Positions 23,932 through 32,946 are shown, counted from the stretch's first letter. The stretch: DNA of 64,000 nucleotides from DASQPR01 sp035713725 (GCA_035713725.1 DASTMZ010000008.1:1-64000), one strand, 5' to 3'. Numbers and translations: made by a program. The notes: generated by a model not told the origin, from the sequence alone.

Positions 23932-26304
23932 ATGGCTAACTTCCCCGTTCTCCCGCTCGTCGACCAGGTGCTGCTGCCGGGCATGGTGGTTCCGGTGACG
24001 CTGGACGGCGGCACCCAGGCGGCGATCGATGCCGCTCGGGCCAGCGCCGATAACACCGTGCTCGCGGTGCCTCGGTTGGACGGCGAATACGGCTCGGTCG
24101 GCACGATCGCGAAGATCGAGCAGGTCGGGCGTTTGTCCAGCGGCGAGGCAGCCGCGGTGGTGCGCGGCGTGTCCCGTGCGCGGATCGGCTCCGGCGTGCC
24201 CGGACCCGGTGCTGCGCTCTGGGTCGAAGCGAATCCCATCGACGAGCCCGAACCGACCGGCCGCACCCGTGAGCTGGCTCGCGAATATCAGGCGCTGGTG
24301 ACGTCCGTGCTGCAGAAGCGTGGCGCGTGGCAGGTCATCGACGCCGTCGAGCGGATGACCGACCTATCCGAGCTTGCGAACTCCGCGGGCTACGCGCCAT
24401 GGCTCACGCTCGCCCAGAAGGCCGAGTTGCTGAACACGGACGACCTCACCGAGCGGTTCGAAAAGCTCGTCGGCTGGGTGCGCGATCACGTGGCCGAGCA
24501 GGAGGTCAACGAAAAGATCACCGAGGACGTCAAGGAAGGCATCGAGAAGGGCCAGCGCGAGTTCCTGCTCCGCCAGCAGCTCGCCGCGATCCGCAAGGAG
24601 CTCGGCGAGGGCGAGCCGGACGGTGCGGACGACTACCGTACCCGCGTCGAGGCGGCCGATCTGCCGGACAACGTACGGGAGGCGGCGCTGCGCGAGGTGG
24701 GCCGGTTGGAGCGCGCCAGTGACGCGTCACCGGAGTCCGGCTGGATCCGCACCTGGCTCGACACGGTTCTCGAGATGCCGTGGACGACGCGTACCGAGGA
24801 CAACACCGACCTGACCGAGGCGCGCTCGATTCTGGACGCCGACCACGCGGGCCTTGCCGACGTGAAGGACCGCATCCTCGAATACCTGGCGGTACGCAAC
24901 CGCCGGGCGGCCCGTGGGCTGCACGTCGTCGGCGGCCGTGGCTCGGGTGCCGTGCTGGCGCTCGCCGGCCCGCCCGGCGTCGGCAAGACCAGCCTCGGCG
25001 AGTCCGTGGCACGCGCGCTCGGACGCAAGTTCGTGCGTGTCGCGCTCGGCGGCATCCGCGACGAGGCAGAGATTCGCGGACACCGGCGCACGTACGTCGG
25101 CGCACTGCCCGGCCGCATCGTGCGCGCGATCCGGGAGGCCGGCTCGATGAATCCGGTGGTGCTGCTCGACGAGGTCGACAAGGTCTCGCCGGGGTACGCC
25201 GGCGATCCGGCCGCAGCGCTGCTCGAGGTGCTGGACCCGGCGCAGAACCACACGTTCCGCGATCACTACCTCGAGGTCGACCTCGACCTGTCGGACGTGC
25301 TGTTCCTGGCGACCGCGAACGTCGCGGAGAACATCCCCGGCCCGCTGCTGGACCGCATGGAACTGGTCGCACTCGACGGATACACCGAGGACGAGAAGGT
25401 CGCGATCGCACGCGATCACCTGTGGCCGCGCCAGCTCGACCGTGCTGGTCTCGCGGACGGCGGCGTCACGATCGACGACGAGGCGTTGCGCCGAATCGCG
25501 GCCGAATACACCCGCGAGGCAGGGGTGCGTCAGCTCGAACGCGCACTGGCACGAATCCTGCGCAAGGTCGCCGTGAAGCTCGCCGACGACCAGTCAACGG
25601 TGCAGATCGGCGGCGACGACCTGGTGCCGTATCTCGGCCGGCCGCGCTTCGAATTCGAGTCGGCGGAGCGGACCGCGGTGCCCGGCGTCGCGACCGGTCT
25701 CGCGGTCACCGGCGCCGGCGGCGACGTGCTCTTCATCGAGGCAACTGCGATGGAGGGCGAGGGTGGCCTCACGCTTACCGGCCAACTCGGTGACGTGATG
25801 AAGGAGTCGGCCCAGATCGCGCTGTCCTATCTGCGCTCGCACGGCGCGGAGCAGGGCATCGACGTGGGTACGCTGTCCGGCCGCCGGCTGCACGTCCACG
25901 TGCCGGCGGGCGCCGTGCCGAAGGACGGGCCGAGTGCGGGCATCACGATGGTCACGGCTCTCGCGTCGCTCGCGTCCGGCCGGCCGGTGCGACCGGAGGT
26001 CGGCATGACCGGCGAGGTCACGCTGTCGGGTCGGGTGCTCCCGATCGGTGGCGTGAAGCAGAAGCTGCTCGCCGCGCACCGTGCCGGACTCACCGAGGTC
26101 ATCATCCCGGCGCGCAACGAACCGGACCTGGACGACCTGCCGGAGGAGATCCGCGGCGAGCTGACCGTGCATCCGGTCCGCGAGGTCACCGAGGTGCTGG
26201 CGCTCGCGCTGCGGCCGGCCGGCGTCGGTGTCGATCCGGGCATCGTGCCGGACGACGCCCGCGACATTGCCGACGGACGTACGCCATTCGCGCCCGCCGC
26301 TTAG
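23932..26304 (+). CDS. lon: ATP-dependent protease Lon
   Basis: Cytoplasmic ATP-dependent serine protease that degrades misfolded and regulatory proteins. The 790 residues contain the LAN N-terminal substrate domain (about 1-200), a coiled-coil helical part, and the AAA+ module with Walker A GPPGVGKTS at 346-354. Walker B is in VVLLDEVDKV. The proteolytic domain has the Ser-Lys dyad Ser668 (PKDGPSAG) and Lys711 (GGVKQKLL), 43 residues apart as in E. coli Lon. A HAIR element lies just upstream and a hairpin terminator downstream, so it is probably a single-gene heat-shock unit. Confidence 0.96.
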   Translation: MANFPVLPLVDQVLLPGMVVPVTLDGGTQAAIDAARASADNTVLAVPRLDGEYGSVGTIAKIEQVGRLSSGEAAAVVRGVSRARIGSGVPGPGAALWVEANPIDEPEPTGRTRELAREYQALVTSVLQKRGAWQVIDAVERMTDLSELANSAGYAPWLTLAQKAELLNTDDLTERFEKLVGWVRDHVAEQEVNEKITEDVKEGIEKGQREFLLRQQLAAIRKELGEGEPDGADDYRTRVEAADLPDNVREAALREVGRLERASDASPESGWIRTWLDTVLEMPWTTRTEDNTDLTEARSILDADHAGLADVKDRILEYLAVRNRRAARGLHVVGGRGSGAVLALAGPPGVGKTSLGESVARALGRKFVRVALGGIRDEAEIRGHRRTYVGALPGRIVRAIREAGSMNPVVLLDEVDKVSPGYAGDPAAALLEVLDPAQNHTFRDHYLEVDLDLSDVLFLATANVAENIPGPLLDRMELVALDGYTEDEKVAIARDHLWPRQLDRAGLADGGVTIDDEALRRIAAEYTREAGVRQLERALARILRKVAVKLADDQSTVQIGGDDLVPYLGRPRFEFESAERTAVPGVATGLAVTGAGGDVLFIEATAMEGEGGLTLTGQLGDVMKESAQIALSYLRSHGAEQGIDVGTLSGRRLHVHVPAGAVPKDGPSAGITMVTALASLASGRPVRPEVGMTGEVTLSGRVLPIGGVKQKLLAAHRAGLTEVIIPARNEPDLDDLPEEIRGELTVHPVREVTEVLALALRPAGVGVDPGIVPDDARDIADGRTPFAPAA

Positions 26305-26392
26305 GTGCCCGCGTTTCGGGCTGACCGTCAGCCCTGTCGGGCAAGCCACACACGTACCGTTCATATAGAGCCGTACCGTTTATAGAGAGAAG

Positions 26393-26433
26393 GCGAACGC
26401 CGCGCCGCCCGCAACGGGTGACGCGGCGTTCGC
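26393..26433 (+). terminator. Hairpin terminator after lon
   Basis: A perfect 12-bp inverted repeat (GCGAACGCCGCG at 26393-26404 and its complement at 26422-26433). The 17-base loop contains a further CCCG/CGGG pair. It lies 89 bp after the lon stop. Confidence 0.75.
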
Positions 26434-26526
26434 GTGCGTGGGGTTGACAGCCGTCCGGAGCGCCGACCACCCTGGCCCGAGGCCGCGTTGGTCCACGATG
26501 GACGACGCCGGACGGGGGAGGTGTCT

Positions 26527-27108
26527 GTGGGTCGCGCCGCGCAACGGGTCGGTGTATGTGTGGCGGCCGCCGGGATCTGCTTGATCGCCGCGTGTACGTC
26601 TCCGCCCGACACGTCGAAGCCGGTCTCGGTCGGCACCGGCGGCCCGAGTCCCAGCGTTGACCAGGCGAAGGTGCTCGCCGTGTTCGACGGCTTCATGAAC
26701 ACGTACGTCGGGGCATACGACAGCCCGGATCCGGCGAACGCCGAAGGGAAGCTGTCTGCGTTCGGTGGTGTCAGCGGCGGCGGTGTCGACGTCGGCCTGC
26801 AGAGCGCGTCGTCGGGACACGTGGCCGCGACCGGCAAACCGTCATGGACGACGCCGACCGTCAGCCTCGACCTGCCGCACGGCCAGGCCACCGCGACGAC
26901 CTGCTTCGACCCGGCCACGTGGCACACCGTCAACGCGCGGACACACCGACCGGCAAAGCCACCGGCCAGCGACGGTGACGGGATGCCACGGCCGTCGTAC
27001 CCGGGCGACGCCCCCGGCGCGTACGTGGTCGTGACGACGTTCTATCAGGACGACTCGGGCAACTGGTTCGTGTTCGCGACCGTCGCGCACCGATCCGCGT
27101 CTTGCTGA
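26527..27108 (+). CDS. Hypothetical secreted lipoprotein
   Basis: About 193 residues. The N-terminus is basic, then hydrophobic, and ends in a lipobox (LIAAC, near residue 24), so the product should be lipid-anchored outside the membrane. The mature part is polar, with VDQAKVLAVFDGFMNTYVGAYDSPDPA near its start and a C-terminal half ending in TTFYQDDSGNWFVFATVAH. I do not recognise a named family. GTG 26527 is chosen for the GGGGGAGG site before it; GTG 26521 and an upstream ATG are in frame. The spacing to lon and the terminator suggest a separate transcript. Confidence 0.65.
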   Translation: MGRAAQRVGVCVAAAGICLIAACTSPPDTSKPVSVGTGGPSPSVDQAKVLAVFDGFMNTYVGAYDSPDPANAEGKLSAFGGVSGGGVDVGLQSASSGHVAATGKPSWTTPTVSLDLPHGQATATTCFDPATWHTVNARTHRPAKPPASDGDGMPRPSYPGDAPGAYVVVTTFYQDDSGNWFVFATVAHRSASC

Positions 27109-27183
27109 GATTGTCGGCATCCGACCAATCCGTCGCCTCTGGACACGCACGTATTGATGCCAGACAATCGGTGTCGACTCCCA

Positions 27184-27201
27184 TTACTGACGAGTCAGTA
27201 A
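27184..27201. promoter_or_regulatory. Perfect palindrome, candidate TetR-type operator
   Basis: TTACTGACGAGTCAGTAA is an 8-bp perfect inverted repeat with a 2-bp centre, 31 bp before the esterase start codon. Size and form fit a TetR-family operator that would overlap the promoter or leader. No TetR gene is in the window. Confidence 0.6.
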
Positions 27202-27232
27202 CGTCGCTTCGCCTACCCCCGAGGAGGACGAC

Positions 27233-28096
27233 GTGCGCAGATTGCGCTCGGTTTCAACTGCGTCTCGCGAGAAGCGCCGCGCCATGGTCACGGCGGCCCG
27301 CGGCAAGCGCCGCGCAGGAATCATCGTGTTCGTCGTGGCGCTCGGCGCCATCTTGTTCGCGGCCGCACCGGCGGATGCCGCGAGCAGTGTCCACTACGTA
27401 GCGCTCGGTGACTCGTACTCGTCGGGGCTCGGCGCCGGCAGCTTGATCGCATCGAGTGGGTCGTGCGACCGCAGCACGAAGGCCTACTCGGCGCTCTGGG
27501 CGGCGGCTCACGCGCCGGCGTCGTACGCGTCGGTCGCCTGCGCCGGTGCGACCACCACGAGCGTCAACTCCAGCCAGCTATCCGCGCTCAGCACCGCGAC
27601 GACGTTGGTGACCATCACGATCGGCGGCAACGACGTCGGGTTCACCAACATCATGGAGACGTGCGCGCTCGAGGGCACCGACGCCTGTGTGTCGGCCGTA
27701 CAGTCCGCTGAGAACTTCGCGCAGACCACGCTGCCGGGCCTGCTGGACGCGACGTACAACGGGATCAGCGCGCATGCGCCGAACGCACACGTTGTGGTGC
27801 TCGACTATCCGGCGTTCTACCAGCTGCACACGTTCTGCATCGGCCTGTCGGCCACGTCGCACGCGAAGATCGACGAGGGCATCAACCTGCTCGATGGCGT
27901 GATCAGTGCGGCAGCGAGTCGGCACAGCTTCACGTTCGGCGACGTACGTTCCGCGTTCGTCGGGCACCAGCTGTGCAGCGGGGGTACGAAGTGGTTGCAC
28001 TCCCTGAACATCACCGACATCAGCGAGTCCTACCACCCGACAGCGACCGGTCAGTCGAGCGGCTATTTACCGGCGATGACCACCGCCGCCGGCTAG
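27233..28096 (+). CDS. Secreted SGNH/GDSL-family esterase or lipase
   Basis: An extracellular esterase/lipase of 287 residues. The long basic N-terminus and hydrophobic helix ending in AAPADA (about 44-49) form a signal peptide. The SGNH blocks are all present: block I ALGDSYSSG with the nucleophile Ser, Gly in ACAGATT, Asn in TIGGNDVGF, and the catalytic His in ESYHPTATG near the C-terminus. Six cysteines in the mature part could form the three disulfides seen in the Streptomyces enzymes of this type. The start is GTG after GAGGAGG. A palindromic operator-like site lies just upstream. Confidence 0.93.
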   Translation: MRRLRSVSTASREKRRAMVTAARGKRRAGIIVFVVALGAILFAAAPADAASSVHYVALGDSYSSGLGAGSLIASSGSCDRSTKAYSALWAAAHAPASYASVACAGATTTSVNSSQLSALSTATTLVTITIGGNDVGFTNIMETCALEGTDACVSAVQSAENFAQTTLPGLLDATYNGISAHAPNAHVVVLDYPAFYQLHTFCIGLSATSHAKIDEGINLLDGVISAAASRHSFTFGDVRSAFVGHQLCSGGTKWLHSLNITDISESYHPTATGQSSGYLPAMTTAAG

Positions 28097-28097
28097 T

Positions 28098-28127
28098 GCC
28101 GGCGCGTCAGCGACGGTCGACGCCGGC
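28098..28127. terminator. Inverted repeat between convergent genes, likely bidirectional terminator
   Basis: GCCGGCG and its complement CGCCGGC are separated by 16 bases. The hairpin sits between the stop codons of the convergent esterase and LuxR-type genes. Confidence 0.45.
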
Positions 28128-28141
28128 CATCGCCGGATCCG

Positions 28142-28945
28142 TCACGATCTCGGGACTGCCTCGATGCCGGCGAGTCCGAGACGGACCGCGTTCGCACCGG
28201 CCTGGAACCGGCTGACGGCGTCGAGCCGGCGCATGATGTCGGCGATGTGGCGTCGGCACGTGCGCACCGACATGCCCAGCGCACGCGCGATCGTCTCGTC
28301 CTTCGCGCCGTCCGCGAGCAGTTGCACGATGCGTCGCTGGAGGGACCGGTGCGACGTGTCGGCAACGTCGACCGCCGCGACCCGTGGCACCGCGGAACGA
28401 GGGACGGCGGAACGGGGCACCGCAGAACGGGGCACCGCGAATCTGGGTACGCCCGCTGCCGCTGCGAAAACCTCAGACTCGGAGCCGATCCGCATGGCGG
28501 TCGCACGTGACCACGCGACGTCGGCGAGACTGCGCAGCATCCGTACCACCTGGGGCTGGGTCACAACGGTGAGCTCGGCGGCGTCCGAGGGGAGCAGCGC
28601 CGTGGCATCGTCCACGGCCATCATGGTCTGCTCCGGCGTCCCACCGGCGCGCAGTTCGGCGCCGGCCTCGGTGGCCCGATGGGCGAACAGACGTCCCGGC
28701 GTCGCGGACGGCCATCGACCGAACAGCACGCGCACCCGGCAGCCGCGCTGCAGCGCGCCGGTCACCAGCGGCGCGATGTCGATCGACCATGGCCATGGCC
28801 CCTTGCCACCGGGCTCGACCAGCAAGATCTCCGACTTGGCGTCGTTCAGCAGCTGCCCGAGCTCGATCGCGTCGCCCGATGGCGGCGGAGTCTCGCCCCG
28901 CGTGTCGCGGTTAGTTGCGTCGCGGTTAGTTGCGTCGCCCCACAT
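28142..28945 (-). CDS. LuxR-type helix-turn-helix regulator with repeat linker
   Basis: Transcription regulator of about 267 residues. The central part (about 30-170) resembles the phospholipase-D-like/TrmB sensor part found in many actinomycete LuxR proteins (ILLVEPGGKGPWPWSIDI, RVRVLFGRW). The C-terminal LuxR HTH is ILQLLADG-like IVQLLADGAKDETIARALG followed by MSVRTCRRHIADIMRRLDA. Between them are four tandem AVPRS units. The N-terminus also has a duplicated five-residue unit (NRDAT). ATG 28945 follows GAGG at good spacing; the frame stays open to 29002. No adjacent target is obvious. Function beyond DNA binding is unknown. Confidence 0.82.
   Translation of the reverse strand: MWGDATNRDATNRDTRGETPPPSGDAIELGQLLNDAKSEILLVEPGGKGPWPWSIDIAPLVTGALQRGCRVRVLFGRWPSATPGRLFAHRATEAGAELRAGGTPEQTMMAVDDATALLPSDAAELTVVTQPQVVRMLRSLADVAWSRATAMRIGSESEVFAAAAGVPRFAVPRSAVPRSAVPRSAVPRVAAVDVADTSHRSLQRRIVQLLADGAKDETIARALGMSVRTCRRHIADIMRRLDAVSRFQAGANAVRLGLAGIEAVPRS
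28386..28445 (-). repeat. Four in-frame 15-bp repeats in the LuxR-type gene
   Basis: Four units close to GGCACCGCAGAACGG encode the AVPRS linker repeats. A second pair of 15-bp units (GCGGTTAGTTGCGTC, 28907-28936) lies near the start of the same gene. Confidence 0.9.
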
Positions 28946-29070
28946 CTCGTCCACCTCGCCCGTCCGTGGCCGGTCCCGACCCGACGCTTGAACAAATACC
29001 ATTGAACGCGCACCCGCTCAACAGCCGCCACCCGGACAGCCGAAACTGGCCACGCACCGTGCCAAGGTCG

Positions 29071-29586
29071 CTACCGGCCGCTGCGGTAGAGATCACGCAA
29101 CAGCGCTATCTCCGCGCCGTGGTGGGTCTGCTCGTCGATGAGGATCAGCAGCACCTCTCGCGCACTGCGCGGCCGGCCGAGATGGCTTGGCCGCGGCGCA
29201 TCGAGATCACCGTCGTCGGCCTGCGACAGCCATTGCGTCACGGGCGCCCGGCTCGCCCGCCAGTCCTGCCGCGCCGATTCGGCGTCGGCCGGGATCTCGA
29301 GATCGATGAAGTTCCGCTGGCCGGGACCGAACGCGTGCTCCCAGTAGATCCAGTTGCCGTTCGCGAGATGTACGAGCCGCCAGGCGATCGTTGTCACCGG
29401 CGGCGGTTCCGGTGGCGGCCAGTCGTAGTCGATCCTCGCCCCGCCGTCGGCCGTCGGATGCACGGTCCACACCGCGGCGGCGGGCGCCCAGAAGAACTCC
29501 GCATCGGTCAAGCCGTCGAGCCGCTTATCCAGCCGATCCGCAGCGCCGCGCCACTGGTCGGCTAGGAGGTCGCAGGCAACCCGCAC
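29071..29586 (-). CDS. DinB-superfamily protein
   Basis: A four-helix-bundle protein of the DinB/YfiT class, about 171 residues, often a metal-dependent thiol transferase or of unknown role. Family features are the initial LLADQWRGAADRLDKRL helix, the mid-protein histidine in WRLVHLANGNW and the C-terminal EQTHHGAEIALLRDLY, whose histidines would bind metal. The frame runs to a TTG at 29634, but similarity begins near the GTG at 29586, so that start is used with caution. Enzymatic activity cannot be told from sequence. Confidence 0.8.
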   Translation of the reverse strand: MRVACDLLADQWRGAADRLDKRLDGLTDAEFFWAPAAAVWTVHPTADGGARIDYDWPPPEPPPVTTIAWRLVHLANGNWIYWEHAFGPGQRNFIDLEIPADAESARQDWRASRAPVTQWLSQADDGDLDAPRPSHLGRPRSAREVLLILIDEQTHHGAEIALLRDLYRSGR

Positions 29587-29645
29587 CCGTCCGACGCTAG
29601 CGGAGCGCGGCCTCGTCGGCGACCGGTGCGCCAAGTGCCTGTGTG

Positions 29646-31391
29646 CTACCGGGCCGCGGGTGTGGCGTCCGACTCGAGCGCGTCAGCGGACGCGCCCCGC
29701 GGCTTGTCGGTGTGGACGTAGCGCGCGCCGCGCAACGCGGACGCGGCCGCCGCGGCAAGCGCCATCGTCGCCGCCGCGATGAACACGATGACCAGGCCGT
29801 GGTGGAACGGACCAGAGATCAAGCTCGGGAAGAACTCGGGTCCGGTGAGATGCGCCGCGTTGGCCGGCGGCAAGGCGTTCAGCACGTTGTCGCCGAGCAA
29901 GTGGTGGATCGGGTTCGAACCGAGGAACGCGGCGAACAGCGTGCTCACCGGTGGCAGCGTCGCGACGTGCGATGCGGTGGCAGCCGGGACGCCCTGGGCG
30001 GTCAGGCCACTGGTCAGCGTGTGCGGCAACGACGTGGCGAGCCCCGCGATCATCAGCGAGAAGAAGACGCCGATGGACAGCGACGTACCCGAGTTCTGGC
30101 AGGTCGCGCGCATGCCCGACGCAACGCCGCGATCGCCCGGCGGCACGCTGCTCATGACCGACGAGGTGTTCGGCGCGGAGAACATGCCTTGGCCGATCCC
30201 GCAGGCGAACAGCATCGCGGCAAACTCCGGATATCGGAAGTTCACCGGGATCAGCAGGAGCCCGACGAACGCGGCGGCGGAGACGAGCAGACCGCTGGTA
30301 GCGAACAGTCGCGCGCCGAACCGGTCGGACAGATATCCCGAGACCGGTCCCGCGATCAGGAATCCGGCGGTCAGCGGCAAAAGATAGATGCCTGCCCACA
30401 ACGGTGTGTCCGCGAAGTTGTACCCATGCAGCGGCAGCCAGATGCCCTGCAGCCAGATGATCAGCATGAACTGCAATCCGCCACGGGCGACCGAGGTGAG
30501 GAAGGTGGCTATGTTACCCGAGGTGAACGCTCGGATCCGGAATAGCGCGAGGTTGAACATCGGCTGCGCGACTCGCGTCTCGATCAGCACGAATGCGCTC
30601 AGCAGCGCGATGCCGCTGAGCAGGCCACCGAATACGAGCGGGTTCGTCCAATCGGTGGAGTGGCCGCCGTACGGCTGGATGCCGTACGTCATCGCGGCCA
30701 GCACGAGCGCGGCGCCGAACGCGAAGGTCAGGTTGCCGAGCCAGTCCACTCGAGCTCGGTTTCGCGCGCTCGTCTCGCGCAGGCTGCGGTAGGACCAGAT
30801 GGTGCCGAACACACCGATCGGCACGCTGACCCAGAACACCGCCCGCCAGTCGATCGCGGCGAGCAGCCCGCCGAGGACCAGGCCGAGAAACTGGCCGGCG
30901 AGCGCGGTGATCTGGTTGATGCCGAGCGCCGTGCCACGCTGGTTGGTCGGGAACGCGTCGGTGAGGATCGCCGCCGAATTCGCCATCAGCATGGCGCCGC
31001 CGGTGGCCTGCACGACGCGCCACAGAATGAGCCACAGCGCGCCGCCGCGCGCATGGAACGGGTCGAACGACAACGCGATCGATGCCGCGCTGAAGACGGC
31101 GAAGCCGAGGTTGTACATCCGCACCCGGCCGAACATGTCGCCCAGGCGGCCGAGCGAGACGACCAGCACCGCGGAGACCAGCAGGTAGCCGAGAATCATC
31201 CAGAGCAGGTAGCCGATGTTCGCCGGCGACAGCGGGTCGAGGCCGATGCCACGGAAGATCGCCGGCATTGCGATGATCACGATAGAAATGTCGATCGTGA
31301 CGATGAGCGTGCCGAGCGTCGTGTTGGACAGCGCCACCCACTTGTAGCGGTCGGCGGCGTCTTGGTCGGGACCGCCGCTCGCCCGGGTCAC
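29646..31391 (-). CDS. MFS drug efflux transporter, DHA2 (EmrB/QacA) type
   Basis: Proton-driven efflux pump of the inner membrane, 581 residues with about 14 hydrophobic helices. The N-terminal half has the first-helix motif TLGTLIVTIDISIVIIAMPAI split around an Asp, and motif A-like GRLGDMFGRVRMYNLG in the 2-3 loop. Motif C is seen in the GLVLGG segment (QFLGLVLGGLL). The GTG start overlaps the marR stop (TGTGACC), so the two genes form one operon. A MarR repressor immediately upstream is the usual arrangement for a ligand-induced multidrug pump. The substrate cannot be inferred. Confidence 0.93.
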   Translation of the reverse strand: MTRASGGPDQDAADRYKWVALSNTTLGTLIVTIDISIVIIAMPAIFRGIGLDPLSPANIGYLLWMILGYLLVSAVLVVSLGRLGDMFGRVRMYNLGFAVFSAASIALSFDPFHARGGALWLILWRVVQATGGAMLMANSAAILTDAFPTNQRGTALGINQITALAGQFLGLVLGGLLAAIDWRAVFWVSVPIGVFGTIWSYRSLRETSARNRARVDWLGNLTFAFGAALVLAAMTYGIQPYGGHSTDWTNPLVFGGLLSGIALLSAFVLIETRVAQPMFNLALFRIRAFTSGNIATFLTSVARGGLQFMLIIWLQGIWLPLHGYNFADTPLWAGIYLLPLTAGFLIAGPVSGYLSDRFGARLFATSGLLVSAAAFVGLLLIPVNFRYPEFAAMLFACGIGQGMFSAPNTSSVMSSVPPGDRGVASGMRATCQNSGTSLSIGVFFSLMIAGLATSLPHTLTSGLTAQGVPAATASHVATLPPVSTLFAAFLGSNPIHHLLGDNVLNALPPANAAHLTGPEFFPSLISGPFHHGLVIVFIAAATMALAAAAASALRGARYVHTDKPRGASADALESDATPAAR

Positions 31392-31873
31392 AGCATGCCT
31401 GCCAGCCGCTCCAGCAATGGGGTGGCGTCCGCGATGCGGCGCTGTTCGTCGGCCGTGAAGGCGGTGGCGAGTGCGCGCGCCATCCGCGCCGATTTGATGC
31501 CCCGGCGGTCCACGAGCAGCTGGCGGCCGCCCTCGGTGGCGGACATCAGCACACGGCGCCCGTCCGCCGGGTCGCGCGCGCGAGCCACCAGATCACGTCG
31601 CTCGAGAGCAGCGAGCGTTGCGCACATCGCTTGCGGGCGAACGCGTTCGGCGATCGCCAGCTCGCTTGGTGTCGCGGGTCCGCGCCGGTCCAGGTGCGAG
31701 AGCACGGAGGCCTCCGCGAGCGTGAGATCCCCGGGTACGTGTCCCTGACGCAACCGCCTCACGAGGCGTCCGATCGCCACGTGGAGATCGGACGCGACCC
31801 GCGACGAGTCAACGGTGGCGTCGGTGGCTTCGGTGGCTTTGACCGGCGGCCTGGTCACGCTGATGTTCGCCAT
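31388..31873 (-). CDS. MarR-family transcription regulator
   Basis: Winged-helix regulator of 161 residues, expected to repress itself and the overlapping MFS pump gene and to release DNA on ligand binding. The wing-helix core includes LTLAEASVLSHLDRRGPATPSELA, a recognition helix around RPQAMCATLAALERR and the wing DPADGRRVLMSATEGG. ATG 31873 (MANISVTRPP) is the family-like start; the longer frame upstream reads through the operator region. A palindromic site begins three bases before the start codon, which fits autoregulation. Confidence 0.92.
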   Translation of the reverse strand: MANISVTRPPVKATEATDATVDSSRVASDLHVAIGRLVRRLRQGHVPGDLTLAEASVLSHLDRRGPATPSELAIAERVRPQAMCATLAALERRDLVARARDPADGRRVLMSATEGGRQLLVDRRGIKSARMARALATAFTADEQRRIADATPLLERLAGML

Positions 31874-31875
31874 GA

Positions 31876-31896
31876 TTATCAACCTAGGTTTATCAA
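31876..31896. promoter_or_regulatory. Candidate MarR operator
   Basis: On the plus strand, TTATCAACC is followed by TAGGTTTATCAA. The core AACCTAGGTT is a perfect palindrome, and TTATCAA is also directly repeated. The site overlaps the leader of marR, where repressor binding would block the marR-MFS transcript. Confidence 0.65.
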
Positions 31897-31966
31897 TCTC
31901 GGTTGACAAGTCGGCTCGGGAATCTGGGTCTTCGCCCACCGGCCGGCGGCATTGACCTGGGGCACA

Positions 31967-32027
31967 CAGAGCGACGCCCAGCCTCCGTGACATTGGAGAC
32001 TGGGCTTGGCGACTGGGCGTCGCTCTG
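31967..32027 (-). terminator. Long hairpin between the small membrane protein gene and marR
   Basis: A perfect 15-bp inverted repeat (CAGAGCGACGCCCAG at 31967-31981, complement at 32013-32027). The loop can form a second stem (CCTCC with GGAG). It lies 19 bp past the end of the minus-strand membrane protein gene, so it is best read as that gene's terminator, insulating marR. Confidence 0.75.
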
Positions 32028-32045
32028 CGCGCCGGTAGGGGGGAG

Positions 32046-32690
32046 CTACCAGCGGCGCAGCCAGTGGAAGTGATCGTTCAACCAGTTGTGCAACACGGCG
32101 ATCTCGTCAGTCTTGTTGGACAGCCATGACACCGCGCCGGTCATCGCGAGGATGCTGAGCACGATCGCGACCAGACCGAACAGCACGCCGAGACCGACCA
32201 GGCTGTGTCCGGTGACGCCGGGGCGGCGTACCTCGTAGAACGCCAGGACGCCGAGCAGCACGGCGATGACGCCGGCCAGCAAACCGATCGGGGCGAGCAG
32301 GCCGGTGAGTGTCGCGGTGATCGCGAGCGTGCCGGCGATCAGTGACAGCGTGGCCGCGGCGCCGACGCGGGTCCACCCGGTCGTGGTGGCGACCTGCGCG
32401 GCGGCCGTGTCGCCATCATCCGAGTCGCCGAAGAACGAGTCCGTGCGATCGCCAGTCATGATGCGCCGGCCGGTGGTCATGTCCGACTCGCTGTCCCGGT
32501 CGATGACGGTGGTATTCCCGCGCCGCCCGGCGAAGACGCGACCGCGCGACGGCCGATGCGTCGCCGGCTCGGCGCGCATCGCGCCATCTGTCTGCCGCTG
32601 CGCGTCCGCCGGACCCATGGCACGCTCGCCGCGGTCGTCGACGATGGTCGCGGTCGGCTCGGTGTCGGTCGAAGATTGTCTGCCTACCAT
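32046..32690 (-). CDS. DUF4190-like small membrane protein
   Basis: A 214-residue protein of unknown function. The N-terminal half (about 1-110) is polar and probably disordered. The C-terminal half has helices in AATLSLIAGTLAITATLTGLL, APIGLLAGVIAVLLGVLAFYE and LVGLGVLFGLVAIVLSILAMT, with the Gly-rich pattern of DUF4190-type proteins, and a C-terminal WLNDHFHWLRRW. ATG 32690 has AGGAGG upstream; the longer frame to 33050 is antisense to the helicase gene and is not coding. It is divergent from the helicase gene, with about 256 bp between them. Confidence 0.72.
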   Translation of the reverse strand: MVGRQSSTDTEPTATIVDDRGERAMGPADAQRQTDGAMRAEPATHRPSRGRVFAGRRGNTTVIDRDSESDMTTGRRIMTGDRTDSFFGDSDDGDTAAAQVATTTGWTRVGAAATLSLIAGTLAITATLTGLLAPIGLLAGVIAVLLGVLAFYEVRRPGVTGHSLVGLGVLFGLVAIVLSILAMTGAVSWLSNKTDEIAVLHNWLNDHFHWLRRW

Positions 32691-32946
32691 CGCCTGTCGC
32701 CTCCTGACGACTCTTGTCGCGAGAACATGTGTCGCGAGGTGGTCGTGTCGTACCCGCATCCGTGGCGTTTCAACCACCCACATCGCCAGTCGGTGCAAGG
32801 CGCCCAAGTTGACGCAAGTCGCCCAGGTGACTCCGTCCGGCGCGTCGCCCGCCGCACGTATTGCTACCTGCGCACATACGAATGTGGACGGGCGGCCGAT
32901 CGTTAACGAGTGCAGGGACGTGCCCGGATTGGAGACACTAGGTGGC

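Noticed and set aside
32266..32946. Upstream extension of the helicase frame
   Set aside because: It reads antisense through the small membrane protein gene and its promoter; family similarity begins after GTG 32947.
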